A stretch of 9,743 bases of DNA from Giesbergeria sp. GTDB taxonomy: Bacteria; Pseudomonadota; Gammaproteobacteria; Burkholderiales; Burkholderiaceae_C. The notes below the pieces were generated by a model, which searched no databases, was not told the DNA's origin, and saw only the letters and a list, made by a program, of their open reading frames with translations. The DNA is taken from NCBI GenBank assembly GCA_030690515.1, contig JAUYGP010000153.1:1-9743 (forward strand), in the 5' to 3' direction. A program made the position numbers and the translations under genes. The stretch's first letter is position 1, and each line of letters begins with the position of its first letter. Below, piece after piece: positions 1-6,379 of the stretch.

Positions 1-24
1 AAGCGCTGCAGGCCGTTTTTGCAT
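1..24. repeat. Clipped end of a dispersed Comamonadaceae intergenic repeat
   Basis: The first bases read AAGCGCTGCAGGCCGTTTTT. This matches, with a few differences, the reverse complement of the repeat end inside 7978-7998 (GGCGCTAGAGTCGGTTTT). From memory it also resembles the tail of a very common Comamonadaceae intergenic repeat of the form AAGCGCTAGAGGCCGTTTTTG. The rest of the copy would lie left of the window. It sits 12 bp beyond the stop codon of the minus-strand acyl-CoA synthetase gene, a position typical of such repeats. The boundary is approximate. Confidence 0.5.
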
Positions 25-36
25 TGAATCCTGGTG

Positions 37-1764
37 TCAAGCGGTCTTGGCGACCTGCAGCTTCAGGTCGGCAATCATCTGGTCGCGCATGACAAATTTC
101 TGCACTTTGCCGGTGATGGTCATGGGCATGTCTTCGACGAAGCGGATGTAGCGCGGCACCTTGTAGTGCGCGATCTGATCGCGGCAGAAGTCGCGGATCT
201 CATCTTCGGTGCAGGTCTGGCCGGGTTTGGGCACGATCCACGCGCAAATCTCTTCGCCATACCGGGTGTCGGGCACACCGAACACCTGCACGGACTGCAC
301 CTTGGGGTGGCGGAACAGGAACTCTTCGATCTCGCGCGGGTACACGTTTTCGCCGCCACGGATCAGCATGTCCTTGGCGCGGCCGACGATGTTGCAATAG
401 CCCTCGGCGTCGATGGTGGCCAGGTCGCCGGTGTGCATCCAGCCGTCCTGCACGGTCTCGCGGGTGCGCTCGTCGTCGCCCCAGTAGCCCTGCATGACGG
501 AATAGCCGCGCACCAGCAGTTCGCCCTTCTCTCCCACGGGGGCCACCTGGCCATCGGCATCGATCACCTTGGCCTCGAGCAGGGGCTGGATGCGGCCCAC
601 GGTGGAGACGCGGCGCTCCAGGGGGTCGGTGGTGGAGCTTTGGAAGGAGACGGGCGAGGTCTCGGTCATGCCGTAGGCAATGGTGATCTCACCGAGGTGC
701 ATCTCGGCAATCACACGCTTCATCGTTTCGATGGGGCACGGCGAGCCGGCCATGATGCCGGTGCGCAGGCGCGACAAATCAAACTCGGCAAAGCGCGGGT
801 GGTCCAGCTCGGCGATGAACATGGTGGGCACGCCGTGCAGCGCGGTGCAGTGCTCTTCGCTCACGGCCTGCAGCGTGGCCACGGGCTCGAACGATTCGCC
901 CGGAAACACCATGGTGGCGCCCGTGGACACACAGGCCAGCACCGCCAGCACCATGCCAAAACAGTGGTACAGCGGCACGGGGATGCACAGGCTATCGTTC
1001 TCCGAAAAGTTCATGGCCTGGGCAATAAAGCGCGCGTTGTTCACCACGTTGTGGTGCGTGAGCGTGGCGCCCTTGGGGTTACCCGTGGTGCCGCTGGTGA
1101 ACTGGATGTTGATGGCGTCGTGGCACGACAGGCCTGCGCCCAAGGCATCGAGCGCAGCCCCATCCACCACGGTGCGGCCTTGCGCCAGCACATCGCCGTA
1201 GTTGAGCATGCCGGGCGTGCGCGCATCACCCAGGCGGATCACCATCTCCAGTGCAGGCATGCGCGCGGCTTTGAGCGCGCCAGGATCGCAGCTAGCCAGC
1301 TCGGGCGCCAGGCGCTGCAGCATTTCCAGGTACTTCGAGGTCTTGAGCTGCTCGGCCGTGACCAGGGCGCGGCAGCCCGAGAGATTGAGCGCGTATTCCA
1401 GTTCGGAAATGCGGTAGGCCGGGTTGATGTTGACCAGCACCAGCCCCGCGCGCGCCGTGGCGAACTGCGTCACCAGCCATTCGGCGCGGTTGGGCGACCA
1501 GATACCGACACGGTCGCCCACATGCAGGCCCAGCGCGATGAAGCCTGCTGCCAGCGCATCCACCTCGGCCTGGAACTGCGCCCAGGTCCAGCGGATACCC
1601 TGCTCGCGAAAGACCACGGCAGGCCGGTCGGCAAAGCGCTTCACGGTCTCCAGCAGGAAGCGGTGGATGGGCGCGTCGGACAGCGCAGCGTCGGTGCGGC
1701 CCTTGACCTGCGAGAGGCCGTTCAAGGGGGCGATGTTCCAGTCCGTGACAAGGGATGCGGGCAT
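37..1764 (-). CDS. AMP-binding acyl-CoA synthetase (fatty-acid/ACSF2-like ligase)
   Basis: A cytosolic ligase of the ANL (AMP-forming) superfamily. It activates a carboxylic acid to an acyl-adenylate with ATP and transfers it to CoA. The 575-residue product has the full motif set: the P-loop TSGTTGNPKG at about 223-232, YGMTET at 364-369, TGDL at 445-448, the hinge region RGGENVYP at 469-476, and the C-terminal catalytic Lys in ITGKVQK at about 553. The length is normal for the family. The frame stays open upstream to about 1890, but the ATG at 1764 is preferred: a GGAG lies 9 nt upstream and homology-like sequence begins soon after. The sequence resembles medium/long-chain and ACSF2-type enzymes. 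Substrate cannot be read from sequence. In related bacteria similar ligases often accompany acyl-CoA dehydrogenase or leucine-degradation genes, but the neighbour on that side is outside the window. Confidence 0.93.
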   Translation of the reverse strand: MPASLVTDWNIAPLNGLSQVKGRTDAALSDAPIHRFLLETVKRFADRPAVVFREQGIRWTWAQFQAEVDALAAGFIALGLHVGDRVGIWSPNRAEWLVTQFATARAGLVLVNINPAYRISELEYALNLSGCRALVTAEQLKTSKYLEMLQRLAPELASCDPGALKAARMPALEMVIRLGDARTPGMLNYGDVLAQGRTVVDGAALDALGAGLSCHDAINIQFTSGTTGNPKGATLTHHNVVNNARFIAQAMNFSENDSLCIPVPLYHCFGMVLAVLACVSTGATMVFPGESFEPVATLQAVSEEHCTALHGVPTMFIAELDHPRFAEFDLSRLRTGIMAGSPCPIETMKRVIAEMHLGEITIAYGMTETSPVSFQSSTTDPLERRVSTVGRIQPLLEAKVIDADGQVAPVGEKGELLVRGYSVMQGYWGDDERTRETVQDGWMHTGDLATIDAEGYCNIVGRAKDMLIRGGENVYPREIEEFLFRHPKVQSVQVFGVPDTRYGEEICAWIVPKPGQTCTEDEIRDFCRDQIAHYKVPRYIRFVEDMPMTITGKVQKFVMRDQMIADLKLQVAKTA

Positions 1765-1931
1765 GCTGCAAATCTCCAGGGGTCGCGCGGGCGCGTAAAA
1801 AGAGCTATTGTGCAGAGATACCTCCCACCAAACGGGCCAAAATGGTTGCAAAACCGACCATGTAGCCCCATGACTTGCAGGCAGCAACAACCGTGAAGCT
1901 GCCGTAAAGCCGCCGCCCCCGGGTCAACCAA

Positions 1932-1980
1932 ACCGGTTGGCGGCGCGTCAAGCACAGTGGGTTCTTCCACGCCAACCGGT
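1932..1980. promoter_or_regulatory. 11-bp perfect inverted repeat just upstream of the lipoprotein start
   Basis: ACCGGTTGGCG at 1932-1942 is exactly mirrored by CGCCAACCGGT at 1970-1980, with a 27-bp spacer, ending 9 bp before the ATG at 1990. It lies in the 225-bp divergent gap between the acyl-CoA synthetase and the lipoprotein gene. No good Shine-Dalgarno sequence is visible for the lipoprotein, so an RNA stem here would sit right at the ribosome entry site. It could instead be a paired DNA-binding site, since each arm contains ACCGGT. The repeat is directly visible; the role is inference. Confidence 0.4.
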
Positions 1981-1989
1981 ACGCACACC

Positions 1990-2541
1990 ATGAAAACCAT
2001 CCGCACGACACGCATCCTGGCCCTGGGTGCTCTCGCCCTGCTGGCCAGCGGCTGCGCCACCACTGACAGTCCCTACTACGAGGCCCGGCCCTACCCTCGG
2101 CAAGAGCCCGGCATCATCTACACACCGGGTGCCTACCCTGTGTACCCGGTAGCACCGCCTCCGGTGGAATGGCGCCGCACCGACCGCGACAGGTGGGAGC
2201 GCGAAAATCGCACCTACGAACGTGACCGTGAACGATGGGAAAGAGAGCGCGATCGGGATCAGAACGCCCGCCGTGAGCGCGACCAACGCGAACAGAACGC
2301 CCGGCGCGATCGTGATGCACGGGAGCGCGAGATGCGCGATCGCGAACAGCGCGAGCAGAACGTCCGACGCGACCGTGAAGCGCGAGAGCGCGAAATGCGC
2401 GACCGTGAAGCAGCCCGTCGCCAACAGGCCGACCGCGACCGTAATAACCGCACGGCACCCAACGGCGGCCCACGCCGCGACACAGACCGCTACAACCCCA
2501 AAACAGGCCAATGGCTGCCCCGCCAGGAAGACATGCCCTGA
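1990..2541 (+). CDS. Putative outer-membrane lipoprotein with Arg/Asp/Glu-rich repeats
   Basis: A 183-residue protein of unknown function. The N-terminus is a clear lipoprotein signal: basic MKTIRTTR, a hydrophobic stretch, then the lipobox LASGC with the lipidated Cys at 22. The next residue is Ala, so Lol sorting to the outer membrane is expected. After a Pro/Tyr-rich linker (about 28-60), residues about 63-155 are almost entirely Arg, Asp, Glu, Gln and Asn. They contain a 21-residue tandem repeat and should form a charged helix or coiled coil. The tail has YNPKTGQWLP. The ATG at 1990 is chosen because it begins the signal peptide, although no strong ribosome binding site precedes it. A GTG at 1957 in the same frame would put extra residues before the signal. 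The gene lies 17 bp before the DUF4124 gene, probably in one transcript. I do not recognise a named family. Confidence 0.85.
   Translation: MKTIRTTRILALGALALLASGCATTDSPYYEARPYPRQEPGIIYTPGAYPVYPVAPPPVEWRRTDRDRWERENRTYERDRERWERERDRDQNARRERDQREQNARRDRDAREREMRDREQREQNVRRDREAREREMRDREAARRQQADRDRNNRTAPNGGPRRDTDRYNPKTGQWLPRQEDMP
2260..2418 (+). repeat. In-frame tandem repeat in the lipoprotein gene (63-bp unit plus a 33-bp partial)
   Basis: Two adjacent 63-bp units, 2293-2355 and 2356-2418, encode 21-residue units beginning QNARRDRDARE and QNVRRDREARE. They are identical at 16 of 21 residues. They are preceded by a shortened 33-bp unit (2260-2292, QNARRERDQRE). Every unit length is a multiple of three, so copy-number change would preserve the frame. 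The units carry many synonymous differences, which argues against very recent duplication. Confidence 0.8.
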
Positions 2542-2558
2542 AAGAGCGGAGTAGCGCC

Positions 2559-3242
2559 GTGGCCTTAGGTTTGCGCCTGCCCTTGATTGCGCTGTGCGCT
2601 GCCGCAGCGCTGTCCGCGCCCGCCCAGGCCCAGGTGGTGCGCTGCACCGACGCACGCACCGGCAAAGTGGTCTACACAGACGGCGGCTGTGCCAGCGGCA
2701 CGGCAGCGCGCGAAGTGGAACCCCGCAAGGCCGAGGAAGAAATCCGCCAGGAGCGCATCCAGGCGGCCGAGGCGCTGGAGCGTAAACAGCAACGCCTGGA
2801 CGCCGAGGCCACCGCAGCCCGCCAGCAGGCCGACCGCGATGCGCTGCGCCCACGGGCCGCACCGCCCCCACCCCACTACGCCAACACCCAGGAGTGCGTG
2901 CGCTCACGCCGCTTGATGCAAGAGGCGGCCGATGCACAGGCGCGCGAACCTCTGGTGTACAACCCGCGCCTGGAGGCCGCCCAGCGCCAGATGGATCTGG
3001 ACTGCCTGGGCCCTGAGGGCTATGCCGAACTGGAAAAAGCCCGCGCCCAGCGCCCGCAGGTCGTGGTGGTGCCCCTGGGCCGCCCGGTACACACAACACC
3101 GCCGCAGCGACCCCAACTGACCCATTGCACCGATTTCACCTGTTTCGACACCCAAGGCAAAGCCTACCCGCGTGCCGGACCGGGACGCCTGCCGGGGCCG
3201 GACGGCACTTGCCGCTCGGCGGGTGGGCGGGCACCGTGCTAG
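2559..3242 (+). CDS. DUF4124-type secreted protein with coiled-coil segment
   Basis: A 227-residue exported protein of unknown function. The chosen start is the GTG at 2559, with GGAG at 2548-2551 (7-nt spacing) directly before it. It gives a compact Sec signal, (M)ALGLRLPLIALCAAAALSAPAQA, cleaved before QVVRC. The frame is open from 2511, but that start would overlap the lipoprotein and spoil the signal peptide. Residues about 26-46 (VVRCTDARTGKVVYTDGGC) are a DUF4124-like module with two Cys. Residues about 52-94 are rich in Glu, Arg, Gln and Ala and probably helical. Further Cys pairs occur at 113/149 and 190/195 plus 218/227, in an envelope-type context that would allow disulfides. The C-terminal CTDFTCFDTQGKAY with a later DGTC resembles a small Cys module seen in other Burkholderiales exported proteins. 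The stop codon TAG overlaps the first bases of the palindromic element that follows. Function is unknown. Confidence 0.85.
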   Translation: MALGLRLPLIALCAAAALSAPAQAQVVRCTDARTGKVVYTDGGCASGTAAREVEPRKAEEEIRQERIQAAEALERKQQRLDAEATAARQQADRDALRPRAAPPPPHYANTQECVRSRRLMQEAADAQAREPLVYNPRLEAAQRQMDLDCLGPEGYAELEKARAQRPQVVVVPLGRPVHTTPPQRPQLTHCTDFTCFDTQGKAYPRAGPGRLPGPDGTCRSAGGRAPC

Positions 3243-3401
3243 TGTCCTGAGTTGGAAGTTGGCTGAAGAAAAAAGATGTCGAAATCGTCGTCAGGCAAGG
3301 CGCAAACCGCAGCGATAGCCGTTGCTATCGCGAGGATTTGCAACGCAGCATGGCGGCGATTCTCGGCATCTTTATGAAACAAACTTTCAACTCAGGACAC
3401 T
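3241..3401. repeat. 161-bp palindromic, MITE-like element (copy 1)
   Basis: The ends are near-perfect inverted repeats. AGTGTCCTGAGTTGGAAGTT (3241-3260) matches the reverse complement of 3382-3401 at 19 of 20 positions. The exact middle holds a hairpin, GCGATAGC (3312-3319), loop CGTT, GCTATCGC (3324-3331). Between end and centre the arms also match with mismatches, e.g. AGATGTCGA on the left against AGATGCCGA on the complement of the right. The whole element is thus one imperfect palindrome. It has no coding capacity. It starts inside the TAG stop of the DUF4124 gene and lies in the 349-bp gap between two convergent genes. No clear target-site duplication is seen. A second, diverged copy is at 6380-6548. 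Confidence 0.75.
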
Positions 3402-3504
3402 GGAGACCACCCCCCTGAGCCGCTGCGCGGCTTCACCCCCTCTCCTGCGGGAGGGGGGACGCACCCAGTGGCCGGGCGAAGCCCGTTCCACGGGTGCCCT
3501 GGTC
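3402..3504. repeat. GC-rich intergenic repeat made of consecutive hairpins
   Basis: Directly after the palindromic element comes a string of short stems: AGCCGC/GCGGCT (3418-3432), a 9-bp stem at 3437-3458, CGGGC/GCCCG (3473-3485), and the alternative CCCGT/ACGGG (3482-3494). From memory, sequences of this type (CCACCCCCTGAG..., GCGCGGCTTC..., GGGGGACGCACCCAG...) are frequent intergenic repeats in Acidovorax and relatives. That recognition was not tested. Its place between convergent genes suits a bidirectional terminator or insulator role. Both ends are approximate. Confidence 0.55.
3437..3458. terminator. Strong GC hairpin, possible bidirectional terminator
   Basis: CCCCTCTCC (3437-3445) pairs with GGAGGGGGG (3450-3458) around a TGCG loop. 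This gives nine pairs with one T-G wobble. There is no T-tract on either side, so a classical intrinsic terminator is not proven. It lies between the convergent ends of the DUF4124 gene (3242) and the atypical SDR gene (3592) and could slow polymerase in either direction. Confidence 0.35.
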
Positions 3505-3531
3505 ATCCGCTGGTGAGGGCAAGGACGTAAT

Positions 3532-3590
3532 CCCGTTCGCCGTCCACACCGAAAAGACCACAGGAGGCGCAGCCCCACCGCGCGAACGGG
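3532..3590. other. 9-bp perfect inverted repeat abutting the SDR stop codon
   Basis: CCCGTTCGC (3532-3540) is exactly mirrored by GCGAACGGG (3582-3590), with a 41-bp spacer. The right arm ends one base before the TGA of the minus-strand gene (complement of 3592-3594). It may be the end of another small repeat element or part of a 3' RNA structure. Together with 3241-3504 it fills nearly all of the 349-bp gap between the two convergent genes, so no room is left for a gene there. Confidence 0.45.
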
Positions 3591-3591
3591 G

Positions 3592-4548
3592 TCAAACAGA
3601 GCGCAGCCCCTGCGCCACCGTGGGGTAGTGCAGGCGCAGGCGCAGTTCGCGCCGCAGGCGGGTGTTGTCCAGGCGGCGTGACTCCCCCATAAAGCTCAGC
3701 AGCGTCAGCGGCAAGGCGGCCTGGGCGGTGCTGCGCGGCAGGCGCGGCGGGCGCGGCAGGCCGTACAGGTCGGCCGCCAGGTCAAAGTAGTCGCCCATCT
3801 TCATATCGCTGTCGTCGCTGGCGTGGTACACGCGCTGCGCTGCACCGCGCCACAGTGCCGCCACGCAGGCGCGTGCCAGGTCATCGGCATGGATGTGGTT
3901 GGTGTACACGTCGTCCTCGGCCGTCAGCACGGGCGTGCCCTTGCGCAGCCGCCCCTCGGGCGTGCCGTTTTCGCGGTCGGGGGCGTAAATGCCGGGCACG
4001 CGCAGGATACTGGTGCGCACGCCCGCGCGGCCCAGGTGGCGCACGGCACGTTCGGCGTCCACCCGGCGCTGGGCACGCGGCGTGCCTGGCGCCACGGGGC
4101 GCGCCTCGGTCACCCAGGCGCCTGCGCAGTCGCCATACACGCCGCTGGTCGAGGCATAGACCAGCGCATCGGGCAGGCTGCGTTGGCGCAGGCTGCGCAC
4201 CAGGGCCAGGGTGCGGGGGTCGCGCCACCAGTCGGTACCGCCGCCGCCCTGGCTTGGCGGTGGCGCCAGGTGCACCACGCGCGTGGCCAAGCCAGCCAAG
4301 CGCTGCAGGCTGGCAGGCTGGTCCAGATTGCCGCGCAAAGGCTGGATGCCCCGCGCCCGCAGCGCATCCACCCGCTCGGCGCTGGAGGTCAGCGCCAGCA
4401 CGCGCACGCGCGGGTGGCTGGGACTAGGCCCTTGCAGCATCCGGGCCACGCGCAAGCCCACATCGCCACACCCCACGATGAGCACGCGCTGGCGGCGAAA
4501 ACGGGCAGGCAGTGCGCCCAGGGCAGAAGAAGTGGCGACAGAGCTCAT
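3592..4548 (-). CDS. Atypical short-chain dehydrogenase/reductase, YeeZ-like (NAD-dependent epimerase/dehydratase family)
   Basis: A 318-residue cytosolic Rossmann-fold protein. The nucleotide-binding motif is GCGDVG at 26-31, after RVLIV. The form is GxGxxG, as in atypical SDRs, rather than TGxxGxxG. An upstream Ser/Thr segment, YASTSGVYGD (131-140), is present. Where extended SDRs have YxxxK ahead of a conserved Glu, this protein reads R158-A-Q-R-R162, so the usual catalytic Tyr and Lys are missing. Proteins of this kind resemble E. coli YeeZ (about 274 residues), whose substrate is not established. Start: the ATG at 4548 is chosen. The longer frame to 4614 would need a TTG and adds Pro/Arg-rich sequence. 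No strong Shine-Dalgarno is visible, so the exact start is uncertain. It is divergent from the flavoprotein at 4700, with 151 bp between starts. Reaction and substrate cannot be inferred. Confidence 0.85.
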   Translation of the reverse strand: MSSVATSSALGALPARFRRQRVLIVGCGDVGLRVARMLQGPSPSHPRVRVLALTSSAERVDALRARGIQPLRGNLDQPASLQRLAGLATRVVHLAPPPSQGGGGTDWWRDPRTLALVRSLRQRSLPDALVYASTSGVYGDCAGAWVTEARPVAPGTPRAQRRVDAERAVRHLGRAGVRTSILRVPGIYAPDRENGTPEGRLRKGTPVLTAEDDVYTNHIHADDLARACVAALWRGAAQRVYHASDDSDMKMGDYFDLAADLYGLPRPPRLPRSTAQAALPLTLLSFMGESRRLDNTRLRRELRLRLHYPTVAQGLRSV

Positions 4549-4699
4549 GGTGTGGCAGATAGGGCGGAACACAGGGCGCACTGGCGCCGGAAGGCCCGCT
4601 GGCAAAAGGGACAAGGCGGGTGTGGACTCAGGGAACGGTCAGAATCCGGGGGCAAAATCGACCCGTTTGCAATGAAAGACACCCGAGGATAACCAAAGC

Positions 4700-5761
4700 A
4701 TGATCCCCACCACGCCGCCCGCCGCCCCAGCCCATATCACTGTGCAGCCCAGTGGCCGCAGCTTTGAGGCCCTGCCCGGCGAAACCATGCTGGCCGCAGC
4801 CATCCGTGCGGGCGTGGGCCTGCCCTATGGCTGCAAGGACGGCGCCTGCGGCTCGTGCAAGTGCAAGAAGCTCGAAGGCCACGTGGTACACGGTGAACAC
4901 CAGGAAAAAGCCCTGAGCGCCGCCGAAGAGGCCGCAGGCTGGGTGCTGACCTGCTGCGGCACGGCGCAGGGCCCTGTGGTGCTTGAGTCGCGCCAGGTCA
5001 CCGACGAAAGCGCCTACCCCATCAAAAAACTGCCGGTGCGCGTGGCCGCACTGGAGAAGATGTCGCACGATGTGATGCGCGTGCGCCTGCAACTGCCAGC
5101 GGCCGATGCCTTCCGCTACCACGCGGGCCAGTATGTGGAGTTCCTGCTCAAGGATGGCGTACGCCGCGCCTATTCGATGGCCAACGCCCCCCACACCCAG
5201 GAGGCCGCCCCCGGCGTGGAACTGCACATTCGGCACATGCCGGGTGGCCGCTTTACCGACCATGTGTTTGGCGCCCTGAAAGAGAAAGAAATCCTGCGCA
5301 TCGAGGGCCCTTTTGGCAGCTTCTTCCTGCGTGAAGACACCGACAAGCCCATCGTCATGGTGGCCTCGGGCACCGGTTTTGCCCCCATCAAGGCGCTGAT
5401 CGAGCACCTGCGGCACTTGGGGCTAGCCCGCCCGGCCACGCTGTACTGGGGCGGGCGGCGCCCCGGCGACCTGTACATGGACGCCTGGATGCGCGAACAA
5501 GTGGCCGCCATGCCCAACCTGGTGTACGTGCCCGTGGTGTCGGACGCACTGCCCGAGGACGCATGGCGCGGCCGCACGGGCTTTGTGCACCAGGCGGTGC
5601 TGGAGGATTTTGCCGACCTCTCGGGCCACCAGGTGTACGCCTGCGGCGCACCCATCGTGGTGGACTCGGCGCGCACGGCCTACACCGCGCAGCGCGGGCT
5701 GCCGCCTGAAGAGTTCTATGCCGATGCCTTCACTTCTGAGGCGGACAAGCATCCGAAGTGA
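4700..5761 (+). CDS. Ferredoxin-reductase-type flavoprotein ('CDP-6-deoxy-delta-3,4-glucoseen reductase' family)
   Basis: A 353-residue soluble electron-transfer enzyme with three modules. The N-terminal plant-type [2Fe-2S] ferredoxin domain (about 11-100) has ligands in GCKDGACGSC (Cys 45, 50, 53) and Cys 85 or 86 in LTCC. The FAD domain (about 108-210) has RAYSMAN (156-162) and GRFTD (183-187). The NAD(P)H domain (about 217-345) has GTGFAPI (224-230), YACGAP (313-318) and the C-terminal YADAF. It passes electrons from NAD(P)H through FAD to the iron-sulfur cluster and on to a partner. Betaproteobacterial homologues are usually named after the AscD/E3 dideoxysugar reductase, but no sugar-nucleotide gene is nearby, so a general reductase role is as likely. 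The ATG at 4700 follows GAGG at 4685-4688. The stop (5759-5761) is one base from the end of the convergent isomerase gene. Confidence 0.9.
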   Translation: MIPTTPPAAPAHITVQPSGRSFEALPGETMLAAAIRAGVGLPYGCKDGACGSCKCKKLEGHVVHGEHQEKALSAAEEAAGWVLTCCGTAQGPVVLESRQVTDESAYPIKKLPVRVAALEKMSHDVMRVRLQLPAADAFRYHAGQYVEFLLKDGVRRAYSMANAPHTQEAAPGVELHIRHMPGGRFTDHVFGALKEKEILRIEGPFGSFFLREDTDKPIVMVASGTGFAPIKALIEHLRHLGLARPATLYWGGRRPGDLYMDAWMREQVAAMPNLVYVPVVSDALPEDAWRGRTGFVHQAVLEDFADLSGHQVYACGAPIVVDSARTAYTAQRGLPPEEFYADAFTSEADKHPK

Positions 5762-5762
5762 C

Positions 5763-6353
5763 TCAAGAAAGGGCCTGCTCCACAAAGTGCAGCCGGTCCT
5801 GCCCCCAGAACATTTCGTCGCCCACGAAAAAGGTCGGCGCACCAAAAACTCCTCTGGCAACCGCTTGGGCGGTGTTTTCCTTGAGACGGTCTTTCACGGC
5901 CTGGTCGGCAATCTGCGCCATGAACTGCGCCGCATCAAAACCAGCACCCACCAGAACCGCACCGATTTCGGCGGGCTGATTCAGGTTGCGCGGGTGTTCA
6001 AACATGGCGCTGAAGATGGCACGCAGGTAGCGCTGGAATTCGTCCTCACCGCGCATTTGCATGGCGACGGCACCGCGCATCAGCGCCAGGGTGTTGATGG
6101 GAAAGTGCGGGTTCCACTCGAATGGCACACCATAGGCCTGCGCCCAGCGCTGCAGGTCGTCATTGGAGTAGCGCCCTTTGGCCGGCACCTCGGCCGGGCT
6201 GCTGTTACCCGTGGCCTGGAAGATGCCGCCCAGCAGCACCGGTGTCCAGACAATCGTCGCGCCATGTGCCTGCACGACGCTGGGCAGGTGGTGGTAGGCC
6301 AGATAGGTGTAGGGGCTTCCGACATCAAACAAAAATTCAACGGTCTTGCTCAT
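5763..6353 (-). CDS. 2-hydroxychromene-2-carboxylate isomerase-like protein (DsbA/kappa-GST fold)
   Basis: A 196-residue protein of the DsbA-like thioredoxin-fold family that includes NahD and kappa-class glutathione transferases. NahD isomerises 2-hydroxychromene-2-carboxylate during naphthalene breakdown with glutathione. Visible family features are FDVGSPYTYLA (10-19), with Ser13 in the place of the active-site Ser, NPHFPINT (81-88), the cis-Pro loop GVFGAPTFFV (168-177), and the C-terminal FWGQDRL. The length is typical (about 200). The ATG at 6353 is chosen over the longer frame to 6458. GGAG lies 6 nt upstream, and the extra N-terminal residues would be read from the palindromic element. 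No other aromatic-degradation genes are in the window, so the true substrate is open. It follows the SDR gene on the same strand, separated by 204 bp, most of it the element. Confidence 0.88.
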   Translation of the reverse strand: MSKTVEFLFDVGSPYTYLAYHHLPSVVQAHGATIVWTPVLLGGIFQATGNSSPAEVPAKGRYSNDDLQRWAQAYGVPFEWNPHFPINTLALMRGAVAMQMRGEDEFQRYLRAIFSAMFEHPRNLNQPAEIGAVLVGAGFDAAQFMAQIADQAVKDRLKENTAQAVARGVFGAPTFFVGDEMFWGQDRLHFVEQALS

Positions 6354-6379
6354 GGGATTCTCCGGGAATGTCAAGGGGT

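Noticed and set aside
1795..1815. AAAAAGAGCTATTGTGCAGAG as a further copy of the AATAGCTAT repeat
   Set aside because: Only a short AGCTATT match; no GCGC stem or GGCCGTTTTT tail nearby.
34..1896. 620-residue open frame on the plus strand across the whole acyl-CoA synthetase gene
   Set aside because: It is a full antisense mirror of a gene with all ANL motifs. High GC at third positions removes stops on the other strand. The translation is His/Gly/Ala-rich with no recognisable domain.
1948..3099. 383-residue minus-strand frame with hydrophobic stretches, antisense to the lipoprotein and DUF4124 genes
   Set aside because: The hydrophobic segment is the reverse reading of the Arg/Asp/Glu repeat codons. 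The opposing genes have signal peptides, a ribosome binding site and family features, while this frame has none.
3312..3331. Central hairpin of copy 1 as a simple intrinsic terminator
   Set aside because: No T-tract follows on either strand, and the stem is the exact centre of a larger palindrome with mirrored ends, better explained as part of a repeat element.
3823..4692. 289-residue plus-strand frame opposite the YeeZ-like gene
   Set aside because: Low-complexity His/Ala/Gly translation, a shadow of a recognisable Rossmann protein.
4628..5416. 262-residue minus-strand frame inside the flavoprotein gene
   Set aside because: The plus strand encodes intact 2Fe-2S, FAD and NAD motifs; the minus frame is a composition artefact.
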